Assembly (NCBI RefSeq): GCF_027460265.1
Contig: NZ_JAPZBC010000001.1
Coordinates: 2,197,501-2,261,500 of the forward strand
DNA length: 64,000 bases
DNA from: Streptomyces sp. WMMC940
Lineage (GTDB): Bacteria; Actinomycetota; Actinomycetes; Streptomycetales; Streptomycetaceae
Direction of reading: 5' to 3'
The translations under genes were made by a program, and so were the position numbers. Every line of letters begins with the position of its first letter. Positions within the stretch are counted from its first letter, which is position 1. The notes under the pieces were generated by a model, which had not been told where the DNA came from, ran no database searches, and saw only the letters and a list, made by a program, of their open reading frames with translations. Of the stretch, positions 1 to 8,626 are shown piece by piece.

Positions 1-1335
1 CCCTTCGGCGGCTCCTGGGGCTACCAGGTGACCGGCTTCTACGCGCCCACGGCACGGATGGGGACCCCGGACGACTTCCGCCACCTGGTCGACGCGCTCC
101 ACCGCGCCGGCATCGGGGTCGTCATGGACTGGGTGCCGGCGCACTTCCCCCGGGACGACTGGGCACTGGCGGAGTTCGACGGCCGCCCGCTGTACGAGCA
201 CTCCGACCCGGCCCGCGCCGCGCACCCCGACTGGGGCACCCTCGAGTTCGACTACGGGCGCAAGGAGGTGCGCAACTTCCTCGTCGCCAACGCCGTGTAC
301 TGGTGCGAGGAGTTCCACATCGACGGACTGCGGGTCGACGCGGTCGCCTCGATGCTGTACCTGGACTACTCGCGCGAGCACGGCGAATGGAGCCCGAACG
401 AGCACGGCGGCCGGGAGAACCTCGACGCCGTCGCCTTCCTCCAGGAGATGAACGCCACCGTCTACCGGCGCTGCCCCGGTGTGGTGACCATCGCCGAGGA
501 GTCCACCGCCTGGGACGGCGTGACCCGGGCCACGCACCACGTCGGGCCGGCGGGCTTCGGCGGGCTCGGCTTCGGTCTGAAGTGGAACATGGGCTGGATG
601 CACGACTCGCTCGGCTACGTCGAACACGAGCCGGTGCACCGCAAGTTCCACCACAACGAAATGACGTTCTCGATGGTGTACGCCTACAGCGAGAACTACG
701 TGCTGCCGATCTCGCACGACGAGGTCGTGCACGGCAAGCGCGCCCTGGTGTCGAAGATGCCCGGCGACTGGTGGCAGCAGCGCGCCAACCACCGGGCGTA
801 CCTCGGCTTCATGTGGGCCCATCCGGGCAAGCAACTGCTCTTCATGGGACAGGAGTTCGCCCAGGGCGCGGAGTGGTCCGAGGGGCACGGGCCGGACTGG
901 TGGCTGCTGGACCCCTCCTACTCGGCCGAGGGCGACCACCGGGGAGTGCGGGACCTGGTGCGCGAGCTGAACAGGGTCTACGCGGCCACTCCGGCACTGT
1001 GGCAGCGGGACACCGTCCCCGAGGGCTTCTCCTGGGTGGACGGCGGGGCCGCCGACGACAACGTCTTCGCGTTCCTGCGCTACGACGCCGACGGTGCCCC
1101 GCTGCTCGCCGTCTCCAACTTCTCACCGGTGGTGCGCCACGAGTACCGGCTCGGTGTGCCGCCGTCCGTGCCCGCCTGGGCGGAGGTGCTGAACACCGAC
1201 GCGGCACGGTACGGCGGCGGGGACGTCCGCAACGACGACCCGGTCAAGCCCGAGTCCGTGGCCGCCCACGGCCACCGCACCAGCGTGCAGCTCACCCTGC
1301 CGCCGCTGGCGACGGTGTGGCTGAGGCCGGTGTGA
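1..1335 (+). CDS. glgB: 1,4-alpha-glucan branching enzyme, C-terminal part
   Basis: The reading frame is open from the first base, so the gene starts before the window; 444 residues remain. It is a GH13 alpha-amylase-family enzyme that makes alpha-1,6 branches in glycogen. Visible GH13 landmarks are [12 protein letters not shown] (nucleophile Asp), VTIAEES (acid/base Glu) and [13 protein letters not shown] (transition-state Asp), with [12 protein letters not shown] before them. The branching-enzyme-type C-terminal beta domain ends in [10 protein letters not shown]. The N-terminal CBM48 domains lie outside the window. The stop codon lies 44 nt inside the end of the opposing HelD-type gene, so the two genes overlap tail to tail. 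Family assignment is firm; only the 5' end is missing. Confidence 0.96.
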   Translation, partial: PFGGSWGYQVTGFYAPTARMGTPDDFRHLVDALHRAGIGVVMDWVPAHFPRDDWALAEFDGRPLYEHSDPARAAHPDWGTLEFDYGRKEVRNFLVANAVYWCEEFHIDGLRVDAVASMLYLDYSREHGEWSPNEHGGRENLDAVAFLQEMNATVYRRCPGVVTIAEESTAWDGVTRATHHVGPAGFGGLGFGLKWNMGWMHDSLGYVEHEPVHRKFHHNEMTFSMVYAYSENYVLPISHDEVVHGKRALVSKMPGDWWQQRANHRAYLGFMWAHPGKQLLFMGQEFAQGAEWSEGHGPDWWLLDPSYSAEGDHRGVRDLVRELNRVYAATPALWQRDTVPEGFSWVDGGAADDNVFAFLRYDADGAPLLAVSNFSPVVRHEYRLGVPPSVPAWAEVLNTDAARYGGGDVRNDDPVKPESVAAHGHRTSVQLTLPPLATVWLRPV

Positions 1336-3517
1336 CGACCCCGAGCCGCTGGGTGGCCCTCGTCAGCGCCACATAGAGATCGTTGGGGAGCATCCGCTCG
1401 GGCGCGACCACCACCACCGTGTCGAACTCCAGGCCCTTGGCCTGGCGGGGGTCGAGCAGGACGACGGGCCGGGAGAGGTCGAGCGGCCCGTCGCCCCCGA
1501 GCCCGGTGAGCCCCGCGTGCAGCTCGCGCGGGGCGATGACGGCGAGCCGGCCCTCCTCCGGCGCCTCGGCGGCGGCGAGGGCCGCCACGTCGGCGAGGTC
1601 CAGGGTGCGCTCCCAGGGGGCGATGCCGGTGGACCGGATGGAGCGCGGTGGGGTGAATTCCGGGTCGGTGCTCCTGCGCCGCTCCGCCGCGTACTCCATG
1701 ATCTCGGCGGGCGTACGGTAGTTGACGCCGAGCCGCGCCAGCTGCCAGCGGTCCTCGACGTACGGGGCGAGGATCCGCTCCCAGGAGTCGCAACCCGCCG
1801 GGTCGCCGGTCTGGGCCGGGTCGCCGACGAGGGTCATCGAGCGGGTCGGGCAGCGGCGCATCAACAGCCGCCAGGCCATGGCCGACAGCTCCTGGGCCTC
1901 GTCGACGATGATGTGCCCGAACGCCCAGGTCCGGTCGGCGGCGGCCCGCTCGGCGGCGCTGCGGTGGTCGGCCTCCTCCTGCCGCTCCGCCATCCGCTCC
2001 GCGTCGATGACGTCATGGGCGGCCAGCACCTCGGAGGCGTCGGCGTCGACGTCCTCCTTGTCCTCGAACTCGTAGGTGCGGGAGGCGTACGAGACGTCCA
2101 GCACGCCCTGCGCGTAGGCGATCTGGCGGGCACGCTCGGCCTCGGCGGCGGCGCGGGCCGCGGAGTCGTCCTCGCCGAGGAGCTCCGCCGCCTCGTCGAG
2201 GAGCGGCACGTCGGCGGGGGTCCACGGTCCGCCGGAACGTCTGATCAGGTCCGCGTCGGCCTCGTCGGGGTGCGTGGGGTCCGCGAGGTAGTCGGCGAGG
2301 AACTCCTCGGGGGTGAGCGGCGGCCAGAGCGAGGCGATCGCGGCGTGCACCTCGGCGCTGGCGGCGACGGCCTTGCCGAGCTGGGCGATGTCGTCGGGGC
2401 CGAGGAAGTTGGGGCCGCCGTACGGGTCCTCGCCGATGCGGTCGGCGAGCTGGGTGGTGAGGTCGTCGATGATGCGGAAGGCGAAGTAGGGCCGGGCGAG
2501 GTTGTGCGGCAGCCCGGTCTCGCGGGCCTTGTGCCGTGCCTCCACGGCGATGTCCCAGTCGAGGACCAGCTCGCCGTCGTCGTGGGCGATGACGATGGGC
2601 TCGCCCTTCTCGGGCACCTGCTGCCGCTCCCGTACGGCCGCGGCGAGCACGTCCGCCATGTCCGCGCGGCCCTTCACGGCCGCGGCGGCGGGACTGTCGG
2701 TGCCGGTGGCGCGTACGCCCGGGTACAGCTCCCCGACGGTCGAGAGCAGGACCCCGGTCTCGCCGAGGGACGGCAGCACCTCGCCGATGTAGCCGAGGAA
2801 CGCCGGGTTGGGCCCGACGATCAGCACGGCCCGCTTGGCGAGCTGCTCCCGGTGGGCGTACAGGAGGTACGCGGCGCGGTGCAGCGCGACGGCGGTCTTG
2901 CCGGTGCCGGGACCGCCCTCGACGACCAGCACCCCGCGCTGCGGGGCGCGGATGATGTGGTCCTGTTCGGCCTGGATCGTGGAGACGATGTCCGCCATCC
3001 GCCCGGTGCGGGCGCTGTTGAGGGCGGCGAGCAGCACCTCGTCGGCGTCGTGCGACTCGTGGCCGGTACGGGTCGGATCGGCGAGGTCCATGATCTCGTC
3101 GTGCAGCGCGGTGACGGTGCGGCCCTCGGTGGTGATGTGCCTGCGCCTGCGCAGCCCGAGCGGTTCGTAACCGGTCGCGAGATAGAACGGGCGCGCGACG
3201 GGCGCCCGCCAGTCGATCAGCAACGGCGTTCGCTCGGCGTCGTCCCTGCGGATTCCCGTTCGCCCGATGTGGTACGTCACTCCGTCGCGCCGGTCGATAC
3301 GTCCGAAACAGAGACCGGAGTCGGCGGCATTCAGCGCGGCGATCGAGGCCGAGTGCTCGGCCACCTCGATGTCGCGCTCCACGCGTGCCTGCCGGCCCGT
3401 GCTGACCTGCGCCATCGTGGCGCGCACCGCGGCCTCGGCCTCCCCCCTCAGCTGATCGAGCCGCTCATGGGCGAGGGAGACGAATTGTTGTTCCTGCCGC
3501 ATTTCCTCGGTTGACAA
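1292..3517 (-). CDS. HelD-family RNA polymerase recycling ATPase (UvrD/Rep-like)
   Basis: 741 residues. The N-terminal coiled coil (about residues 1-60) is followed by the HelD-type region with the [14 protein letters not shown] and [13 protein letters not shown] blocks, then a P-loop [19 protein letters not shown], a Walker [23 protein letters not shown] and the C-terminal helicase motifs [10 protein letters not shown] and LYVALTRAT. The family removes RNA polymerase from DNA and recycles it, and some Streptomyces members (HelR) protect against rifamycins. I see no rifamycin-associated element upstream, so antibiotic inducibility is not supported. The chosen start is TTG at 3517, with GGAG seven bases upstream; an in-frame ATG five codons later (after GAGG) is the alternative. 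Its 3' end overlaps glgB by 44 nt. Confidence 0.88.
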   Translation of the reverse strand: MSTEEMRQEQQFVSLAHERLDQLRGEAEAAVRATMAQVSTGRQARVERDIEVAEHSASIAALNAADSGLCFGRIDRRDGVTYHIGRTGIRRDDAERTPLLIDWRAPVARPFYLATGYEPLGLRRRRHITTEGRTVTALHDEIMDLADPTRTGHESHDADEVLLAALNSARTGRMADIVSTIQAEQDHIIRAPQRGVLVVEGGPGTGKTAVALHRAAYLLYAHREQLAKRAVLIVGPNPAFLGYIGEVLPSLGETGVLLSTVGELYPGVRATGTDSPAAAAVKGRADMADVLAAAVRERQQVPEKGEPIVIAHDDGELVLDWDIAVEARHKARETGLPHNLARPYFAFRIIDDLTTQLADRIGEDPYGGPNFLGPDDIAQLGKAVAASAEVHAAIASLWPPLTPEEFLADYLADPTHPDEADADLIRRSGGPWTPADVPLLDEAAELLGEDDSAARAAAEAERARQIAYAQGVLDVSYASRTYEFEDKEDVDADASEVLAAHDVIDAERMAERQEEADHRSAAERAAADRTWAFGHIIVDEAQELSAMAWRLLMRRCPTRSMTLVGDPAQTGDPAGCDSWERILAPYVEDRWQLARLGVNYRTPAEIMEYAAERRRSTDPEFTPPRSIRSTGIAPWERTLDLADVAALAAAEAPEEGRLAVIAPRELHAGLTGLGGDGPLDLSRPVVLLDPRQAKGLEFDTVVVVAPERMLPNDLYVALTRATQRLGVVTPASATPSPAAAG

Positions 3518-3766
3518 TTCAGCTCCTGACGCGCTACAGTACGTTTATTGAAGTTCTCCGTGTTTTAACTCGCAGCTGAACACGGAACTATTCAATATAC
3601 GCGGAGAAATACCCGGACCGTCAAATACGGACCGGGTTTTTTGTTGCCCGGGGACACAGTGGCCCGACACCGCGACCGGACCGGGCCGACACCCGACGCG
3701 CGGCGAGCGAGGTGAACGAACCGCCCGAACCGGCGCCCGAACGCTGTGCCATACTCGGCGCGCTCC
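3518..3766. other. HelD-type gene promoter region, no recognised gene
   Basis: About 250 bp between the divergent HelD-type gene and the next plus-strand operon. The first 90 bp are conspicuously A+T-rich for this genome and contain an imperfect inverted repeat (arms 3548-3564 and 3579-3595), which would lie in the 5' leader or promoter of the HelD-type gene. Next comes a terminator-like hairpin. The remainder is GC-rich and holds the probable promoter of the small ORF at 3767. Confidence 0.5.
3612..3642 (+). terminator. Hairpin with T6 tract
   Basis: CCCGGACCGT pairs with ACGGACCGGG (one internal mismatch, loop CAAAT) and is followed by TTTTTT, a classical factor-independent terminator and unusual for Streptomyces. 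There is no plus-strand gene immediately upstream. It either insulates the 3.8-kb operon or ends a short transcript that starts near 3520-3600. Confidence 0.7.
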
Positions 3767-3922
3767 ATGCCCGTACCGAAGCCCTGGGGATCGTTCGTGA
3801 AGCCCGTGCCCGCCGAGGCCGGCGCCGTCGGCGCCGGCGGTGCCGCCCGCGTCGCGGCGGCCGTGCCGTGGCCGGGCCGTGTCGCGACGGCCCGTGAGAT
3901 CCGCGCCGGCGGCGGCGCATGA
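3767..3922 (+). CDS. Small coupled ORF upstream of the DUF2617 gene, 51 aa
   Basis: A 51-residue frame from ATG 3767 whose TGA overlaps the ATG of the next gene (ATGA), the usual arrangement of translationally coupled Streptomyces genes. About 88 percent of its codons end in G or C, as in real genes here. The product starts MPVPKPWGSFVKPVPAEAG and is otherwise Ala/Gly/Val-rich; I recognise no domain. A -10-like CATACT lies at 3750-3755, only 11 nt before the ATG, and no Shine-Dalgarno sequence is visible, so the message could be almost leaderless. It may encode a short protein or act as a leader for the DUF2617 gene. In a GC-rich genome the GC3 argument is suggestive, not conclusive. Confidence 0.45.
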   Translation: MPVPKPWGSFVKPVPAEAGAVGAGGAARVAAAVPWPGRVATAREIRAGGGA

Positions 3923-4413
3923 CCGGTATACCCCTCACGACCCCCTATCTGGACACCGGGGCCGACCAGTTGTCCTTCACACTGGGCCGGCCGGAGCACC
4001 CGGCGCTCGCCGTACGCGACGTCACCCTCGCCGGAGTCGACGTACAGCTGCGGTTGCTCGGTGCCTCGCACCAGGTCCTCGCCGGTCCGGTCCGGGAGAC
4101 GGTGGCCTGCCTGCCCGGCGTCGAGGGCGGGCTGCCCGACTCCACGACGCACGAGTTCGACGACTGGCGCTACCACTTCGGCGCCCGCGTGCTGCACTGC
4201 ACCGCCGCGGGGTTCACCGAGCGGGTGGCGGCCGTGCGTGCCCGTTGCGAGAGTGACCCGCGGTCGCTCTGCGGGGTCTTCCCCGGCTCCCCGGACGCCG
4301 TCACGGCGCTGACCGTCGAGCCCCACGGAACCGGGCTGCGCTGGCGCACTTGGCACACCTATCCGCAGAGCCGCCAGATCGTGGCGACGCAGACCCGGCT
4401 GGAGGCCCGTTGA
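3919..4413 (+). CDS. DUF2617 family protein
   Basis: 164 residues matching the DUF2617 family as I remember it: N-terminal TTPYLDTGADQLSFTLGRP, a middle GPVRETVACLPGVEGGLPD block and C-terminal WRTWHTYPQSRQIVATQT. The biochemical role is not known to me. It is the first long gene of a tight operon with a DUF4247 lipoprotein, a DUF350 membrane protein and a polyamine aminopropyltransferase. Its start overlaps the stop of a 51-codon ORF (ATGA), and its own stop overlaps the TTG start of the next gene (TTGA), so the operon looks translationally coupled. No signal peptide or membrane segment is seen, so it is probably cytoplasmic. Confidence 0.85.
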   Translation: MTGIPLTTPYLDTGADQLSFTLGRPEHPALAVRDVTLAGVDVQLRLLGASHQVLAGPVRETVACLPGVEGGLPDSTTHEFDDWRYHFGARVLHCTAAGFTERVAAVRARCESDPRSLCGVFPGSPDAVTALTVEPHGTGLRWRTWHTYPQSRQIVATQTRLEAR

Positions 4414-4814
4414 AGACCGCCCGACTCCTCACCGCGACGATGCTCGCCATGGCCGCCCTCACCGCGTGCTCCGACGAGCCGGACGACGACGGCAACGCCG
4501 CCCCGTCCTCCTGGATCCGGCAGCAGTACGGCGGCAGCGGCCCCGGCTACACCGACCCGTCGGACCGGGTCTCCAGGGTCGGTGACGAGATACACGGGCA
4601 CACCGCGGCCATGGACCGCGTCGCCGACGGCGACATGGTCTTCCTGCGGTACCGGAACGACATCGTCGCCATCAGCCCGCACCTCCGGGGCAGCCGGATC
4701 GAGATCGACGACTACCGCACCGGCCACAAGCGCTGGAAGTCCCGTATCGGCAACGTCTGGCCGGACCCCGGGACCGACGCGTTCCGCGGCGGCGGCCCCG
4801 GCTCCGGCAAGTAG
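4410..4814 (+). CDS. DUF4247 family lipoprotein
   Basis: 134 residues from the TTG at 4410, which overlaps the previous stop. The start gives a textbook lipoprotein signal: Lys-Thr-Ala-Arg, a hydrophobic core, then the lipobox LTAC with Cys around residue 20, followed by an acidic linker. The mature part (SWIRQQYG, GDMVFLRYRNDIVAISPHLRGSRIEIDDY) matches DUF4247 as I remember it. It is predicted to sit on the outer face of the membrane. An earlier in-frame start at 4350 would bury the signal sequence and is rejected. The neighbouring DUF350 and aminopropyltransferase proteins are membrane proteins, so the four may work as one envelope-associated unit; the function is unknown. Confidence 0.83.
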   Translation: MKTARLLTATMLAMAALTACSDEPDDDGNAAPSSWIRQQYGGSGPGYTDPSDRVSRVGDEIHGHTAAMDRVADGDMVFLRYRNDIVAISPHLRGSRIEIDDYRTGHKRWKSRIGNVWPDPGTDAFRGGGPGSGK

Positions 4815-4867
4815 TCCCCCGCGATCCGCCCGCCCCCATACCGACGACGTCCCCGAAAGGCACCCCC

Positions 4868-5305
4868 GTGGCAGAGATCCTCGAGTCGGCAGGCACCGCC
4901 CTGCTCTACGGCCTGACCGGCTTCATCGTGATGGCCGTGGGCTTCATCGCGCTCGACCTGGTGACCCCCGGCAAGCTCGTACACGTGGTGTGGACGGAGC
5001 GCAACCGCGGCGCCGCGGTCCTCCTCGCCGGGCAGACCGTGGCCATCGGCCTCATCATCGACGAGTCCATCCGGGCCAGCGAGTCCGAACAGGGCCTGGG
5101 TCTGGGGCTGTTCAGCACGTTGCTGTACGGCCTCGCCGGAGTCGTCGTGATGACCCTCGTGGCCTGCGTCGTCGGCCTGCTGACACCGGGCCGCCTCGGC
5201 GCCACCGTGCTCGACGACAGCGACGGCCGCCCGCACCCGGCCGCCTGGGTGCAGGCCGCGATGTACCTCGGCACGGCCTTCATGGTCGGCGCCGCGGTCT
5301 CCTGA
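4868..5305 (+). CDS. DUF350 family membrane protein
   Basis: 145 residues, GTG start with GAAAGG seven bases upstream. Four hydrophobic segments are apparent: about residues 10-30, 55-75, 85-110 and 125-145. The sequence GFIVMAVGFIALDLVTPG and the repeated LYGLAG...LTPG in the second half suggest an internal two-fold repeat of two-helix units, as in DUF350 (YjfL-type) proteins. The molecular function is not established. It lies 53 bp after the DUF4247 gene and 7 bp before the aminopropyltransferase gene. Confidence 0.85.
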   Translation: MAEILESAGTALLYGLTGFIVMAVGFIALDLVTPGKLVHVVWTERNRGAAVLLAGQTVAIGLIIDESIRASESEQGLGLGLFSTLLYGLAGVVVMTLVACVVGLLTPGRLGATVLDDSDGRPHPAAWVQAAMYLGTAFMVGAAVS

Positions 5306-5312
5306 CCACCCC

Positions 5313-6920
5313 GTGAGCACCACCGTGCAGGACCGCACCGACTCACACGAACCCACCGCCGCATCCGGGTCCCCCGTCCGGTCCCGGGGCGCACGGGTGC
5401 TGCTGCTGTTCTCGGTGTTCCTCTGCGCGGCCTGCGGCCTGGTGTACGAGCTGGCCCTGACGGCGCTGGGCAGTTACCTCATCGGCAACTCCGTGATGCA
5501 GACCTCGGTGGTCATCTCGGTCATGGTCTTCGCGATGGGCGTGGGATCGCTGGCGGCCAAACCACTGCAGCGCCGGGCCGTCGGCGCGTTCGCCGCCGTC
5601 GAGGCACTGCTGGCGCTCGTCGGCGGCCTGTCGGTGCTCGTCCTCTACCTGTGCTTCGCCTGGCTGCGCATCTACATGCCGGCCATGGTGGTCGTCTCGT
5701 TCGTCGTCGGCCTCCTCATCGGGGCCGAGATCCCGCTGCTGATGACCCTGCTGCAGCGCATCCGCCGCCAGGAGGCCGGCAGCGCCGTCGCCGACATGTT
5801 CGCCGTCGACTACATCGGTGCCCTCATCGGCGGTCTGTGCTTCCCCCTGCTGCTCCTGCCGACGTTCGGCCAGCTCAAGGGCGCCCTGGTGGTGGGGGCG
5901 GTCAATGCCCTGGCCGGGGTCGTGGTGGTGCTGTGGATCTTCCGCCGGCAGACCCGCCGCGCGGTGCGCACCGGACTGCTGGTCGTGGTCGCCGCGGTCC
6001 TGGCCGTGCTCGGCACGGTGTACGTGCTGGCCGACGACATCGAGGTCACCGCGCGGCAGCAGCTCTACCGCGACCCGATCATCCACGCCGAGACGACCCC
6101 GTACCAGGACATCGTCGTCACCCGGTCCACCGCCTTCACCGGGGAGCCCGACACCCGGCTCTTCCTCAACGGCGACCTGCAGTTCTCCTCCGTCGACGAG
6201 TACCGCTACCACGAGGCCCTGGTGCACCCGGCCATGTCGGGGCGTCACGCGTCCGTACTGATCCTCGGCGGCGGGGACGCGCTGGCCCTGCGGGAGGTGC
6301 TGCGCTACGACCGGGTCGGGAAGGTGACACTGGTCGATCTGGACCCGGCGATGACCCGGCTGGCCCGCGGCTTCGAGCCGCTCAGCGAACTCAACGGCCA
6401 CGCCCTCGCGGACCCGCGGGTCACCGCCGTCAACGCCGACGCCTTCAACTGGCTGCGGGACGCGACGGAGCGTTTCGACACGGTCGTCGTCGACTTCCCC
6501 GACCCGGACACGGCGGCGCTGGCCAAGCTCTACTCGGTCGAGTTCTACCACCTGCTGGGGAAGGTGCTGAAGCCCGGCAGCCAGGTCGTGGTGCAGGCCG
6601 GGTCCCCCTTCTTCGCCCCGAAGTCCTTCTGGTCCGTCGCCACGACGATCGGCGCGGCCGGCTACCGCACCACCGAGTACCAGGTGGACGTGCCCAGCTT
6701 CGGCAACTGGGGTTACGTCCTGGCCGTTCCCGGCAGGGAGGGCGCGGCGCCGGCCCTGCGCCTGGCCGGGGACGCCCCGCGCCTGCGCTTCCTGGACGAC
6801 GCGGTCCTGCGGGCCGCGACGGTCTTCCCGCTGGACCGCCGCCCGCAGAAGGTGCGGGCGAGCACGCTGATGGATCCCGCGGTGCTGGAGTACACCCAGC
6901 ACGAGTGGCAGAACTACTGA
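5313..6920 (+). CDS. speE: Membrane-anchored polyamine aminopropyltransferase (spermidine synthase family)
   Basis: 535 residues, GTG start 7 bp after the DUF350 gene. Residues about 25-240 form a multi-helix membrane domain (first helix VLLLFSVFLCAACGLVYELA). The C-terminal half is a spermidine-synthase domain with TTPYQDIVVTRS, LFLNGDLQFSSVDEYRYHEALVHP, the S-adenosyl ligand-binding VLILGGGDALALRE, VDLDPAMTRLAR and the catalytic-loop VVVDFPDPDTAALAKLYS. The family transfers the aminopropyl group of decarboxylated S-adenosylmethionine to a diamine. The fusion to a membrane domain and the linkage to DUF350/DUF4247 set it apart from housekeeping cytosolic SpeE, so the acceptor could be different. 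It ends the operon; a hairpin starts at the base after its stop. Confidence 0.88.
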   Translation: MSTTVQDRTDSHEPTAASGSPVRSRGARVLLLFSVFLCAACGLVYELALTALGSYLIGNSVMQTSVVISVMVFAMGVGSLAAKPLQRRAVGAFAAVEALLALVGGLSVLVLYLCFAWLRIYMPAMVVVSFVVGLLIGAEIPLLMTLLQRIRRQEAGSAVADMFAVDYIGALIGGLCFPLLLLPTFGQLKGALVVGAVNALAGVVVVLWIFRRQTRRAVRTGLLVVVAAVLAVLGTVYVLADDIEVTARQQLYRDPIIHAETTPYQDIVVTRSTAFTGEPDTRLFLNGDLQFSSVDEYRYHEALVHPAMSGRHASVLILGGGDALALREVLRYDRVGKVTLVDLDPAMTRLARGFEPLSELNGHALADPRVTAVNADAFNWLRDATERFDTVVVDFPDPDTAALAKLYSVEFYHLLGKVLKPGSQVVVQAGSPFFAPKSFWSVATTIGAAGYRTTEYQVDVPSFGNWGYVLAVPGREGAAPALRLAGDAPRLRFLDDAVLRAATVFPLDRRPQKVRASTLMDPAVLEYTQHEWQNY

Positions 6921-6984
6921 GCCCCCGCCCGGTCCCGGGAAGCCGGGCCGGCCACGGTCCGTCCGGTCCCCGCCGGGCGGGGGC
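6921..6984 (+). terminator. Long hairpin after the aminopropyltransferase gene
   Basis: Twelve-base arms GCCCCCGCCCGG (6921-6932) and CCGGGCGGGGGC (6973-6984) are perfect complements enclosing 40 nt that can itself fold. It begins directly after the stop codon and has no T-run, like many Streptomyces terminators. Confidence 0.55.
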
Positions 6985-7102
6985 GGCGGAGCGCGGCGCG
7001 TCCAGTGGCGGGACGGGTCCGGCCCCCAAGTGCCGTGTGCATTCAGGAAGTCAACGCGCGCAAGGCATTGACGACCGCGGTGCCTCCATCTACAAAACAT
7101 CC

Positions 7103-7116
7103 TGAGAGCGCTCTCA
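7103..7116. promoter_or_regulatory. LacI/CebR-type operator
   Basis: Perfect 14-bp palindrome TGAGAGCGCTCTCA, 37 bp upstream of the start of the GH16 glucanase gene. It differs by one symmetrical pair from the CebR-type operator TGGGAGCGCTCCCA used by LacI-family sugar repressors in Streptomyces (established knowledge). The inference is that a LacI-family repressor releases the glucanase gene when a glucan oligosaccharide is present. Confidence 0.75.
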
Positions 7117-7152
7117 ACCACTTCCGGCACCACCCCCTCCCGGAGGTCTTCC

Positions 7153-8613
7153 TTGAGCACGAGCCGCATCAGCAGACTCTCCCGTACCCCACTCATCACC
7201 GCGCTCACGGCCCTCGCCGTCGCCCTGACCGGGCTCCTCGCCCTCGGTCCCGCGAGCCCGGCCAGCGGCGCGGTACCCCCCGCGCCGGACTGGAACCTCC
7301 AGTGGAGCGACGACTTCACCGGTCCGAACCGGTCCCTGCCCTCCTCCGCGAACTGGCAGATCGACACCGGCCACGGCTATCCGGGCGGCCCCGCCAACTG
7401 GGGCACCGGCGAGATCCAGAACTACACGAACAACCCGGACAACGTCAGCCTCGACGGCGGCGGCAATCTGCGCATCACCCCGCTTCGCGACGGCGCGGGC
7501 AACTGGACCTCCGCGCGGATCGAGACCCACCGCGCCGACTTCAAGGCCCCGGCCGGCGGCACCCTGCGCATCGAGGGCCGGATCCAGATGCCCAATGTGA
7601 CCGGGGACGCGGCACTGGGCTACTGGCCCGCGTTCTGGGCGCTCGGCGCACCGTACCGGGGCAACTACTGGAACTGGCCCGGCATCGGCGAGTTCGACAT
7701 CATGGAGAACGTCAACGGCCTCAACTCCGTCTGGGGCGTGCTCCACTGCGGAGTGAACCCCGGCGGGCCGTGCAACGAGACCAGCGGCCTCGGCGCCAGC
7801 CGCACCTGCCCCGGCGCGAGCTGCCAGTCCGCGTTCCACACGTACCGTTTCGAGTGGGACCGCTCCGCCTCGCCCAACGCCCTGCGCTGGTACGTGGACG
7901 ACCGGCTCTACCACAGCGTGAACCAGAACCAGATGGACGCCGGCACCTGGGCCGACATGACCGAGCACGCCGGCTACTTCATCCTCCTCAACGTCGCGAT
8001 CGGCGGCGCCTTCCCGGACGCGCTGGCGGGGAAGACGCCGACCGCCGCGACCGTCCCCGGCCGCCCGATGCTCGTGGACTACGTCGCCGTGTGGACCCGT
8101 GGCGGCGGCACGACCCCGCCGCCGACCGACCCGCCGCCGACGGGCTCCTCCCAGCTGTACCTGCGCGGGGGCGGTGCCGCCGGGGACGCGACCGGGTCCG
8201 TCTCCACCGTCACGCTCGCGTCGGCGGGCGGAGCGAACCACGACGGCACCCCGCACAGCCCGCAGGTGTTCACCTCCGGCCCGCTCACCCGGGCGTACAA
8301 CGGAGGTTCGACGCAGTTCGACCTCTTCGTGGACGCCGGCACGACCGTCGCCAACGGCCAGCAGGTGCGGGTGAGCTACGACCGCACCGGCGACGGGACC
8401 TGGGACCGCACCGAGACGTACCACTACTTCGCCACCGACCCCGTCCCGGGATACGAGCACTACACCCAGGCACGCGGTCTGCGCTCGGCCACCGGTACGC
8501 ACGGCGATCTGACGAACGGCAGAGTGCGGATCGAGGTGTGGAACGCCATCGGCAACGGCGGCAGCACCCTGGGCACCGGCAACCAGTCCTCCGTCCGCAT
8601 CCCCTTCGGCTGA
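7153..8613 (+). CDS. Secreted GH16 beta-glucanase with C-terminal accessory module
   Basis: 486 residues, TTG start with GGAGG seven bases upstream. An N-terminal signal peptide (RISRLSRTPLITALTALAVALTGLLAL) ends near ASPASGA. The GH16 domain, about residues 38-315, has the catalytic EFDIME signature with the two carboxylates expected for retaining hydrolysis, flanked by YWPAFWALG and WNWPGIG typical of laminarinase-type beta-1,3-glucanases. After a Pro-rich linker (TTPPPTDPPPT) comes a 150-residue beta-rich module (SQLYLRGGGA...) that resembles a carbohydrate-binding domain, though I cannot name its family with confidence. A LacI-type palindrome upstream suggests substrate induction. A DUF1996 lipoprotein gene follows 13 bp downstream and is probably co-transcribed. 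Confidence 0.9.
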   Translation: MSTSRISRLSRTPLITALTALAVALTGLLALGPASPASGAVPPAPDWNLQWSDDFTGPNRSLPSSANWQIDTGHGYPGGPANWGTGEIQNYTNNPDNVSLDGGGNLRITPLRDGAGNWTSARIETHRADFKAPAGGTLRIEGRIQMPNVTGDAALGYWPAFWALGAPYRGNYWNWPGIGEFDIMENVNGLNSVWGVLHCGVNPGGPCNETSGLGASRTCPGASCQSAFHTYRFEWDRSASPNALRWYVDDRLYHSVNQNQMDAGTWADMTEHAGYFILLNVAIGGAFPDALAGKTPTAATVPGRPMLVDYVAVWTRGGGTTPPPTDPPPTGSSQLYLRGGGAAGDATGSVSTVTLASAGGANHDGTPHSPQVFTSGPLTRAYNGGSTQFDLFVDAGTTVANGQQVRVSYDRTGDGTWDRTETYHYFATDPVPGYEHYTQARGLRSATGTHGDLTNGRVRIEVWNAIGNGGSTLGTGNQSSVRIPFG

Positions 8614-8626
8614 GCGGAGGAAGGAC

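Noticed and set aside
1517..3514. 665-codon plus-strand frame over the HelD-type gene
   Set aside because: Gly/Val/Asp-rich antisense shadow without any family match; the minus-strand gene has clear ATPase motifs.
3518..3600. Rifamycin-associated element upstream of the HelD-type gene
   Set aside because: The inverted repeat here (TTGAA/CCGTGTT arms) does not resemble the GC-rich rifamycin-associated element, so rifamycin-inducible HelR was not called.
5343..7367. 674-codon minus-strand frame over the aminopropyltransferase gene
   Set aside because: Shadow frame with His/Gln/Asp-rich nonsense composition; the plus-strand enzyme motifs are unambiguous.
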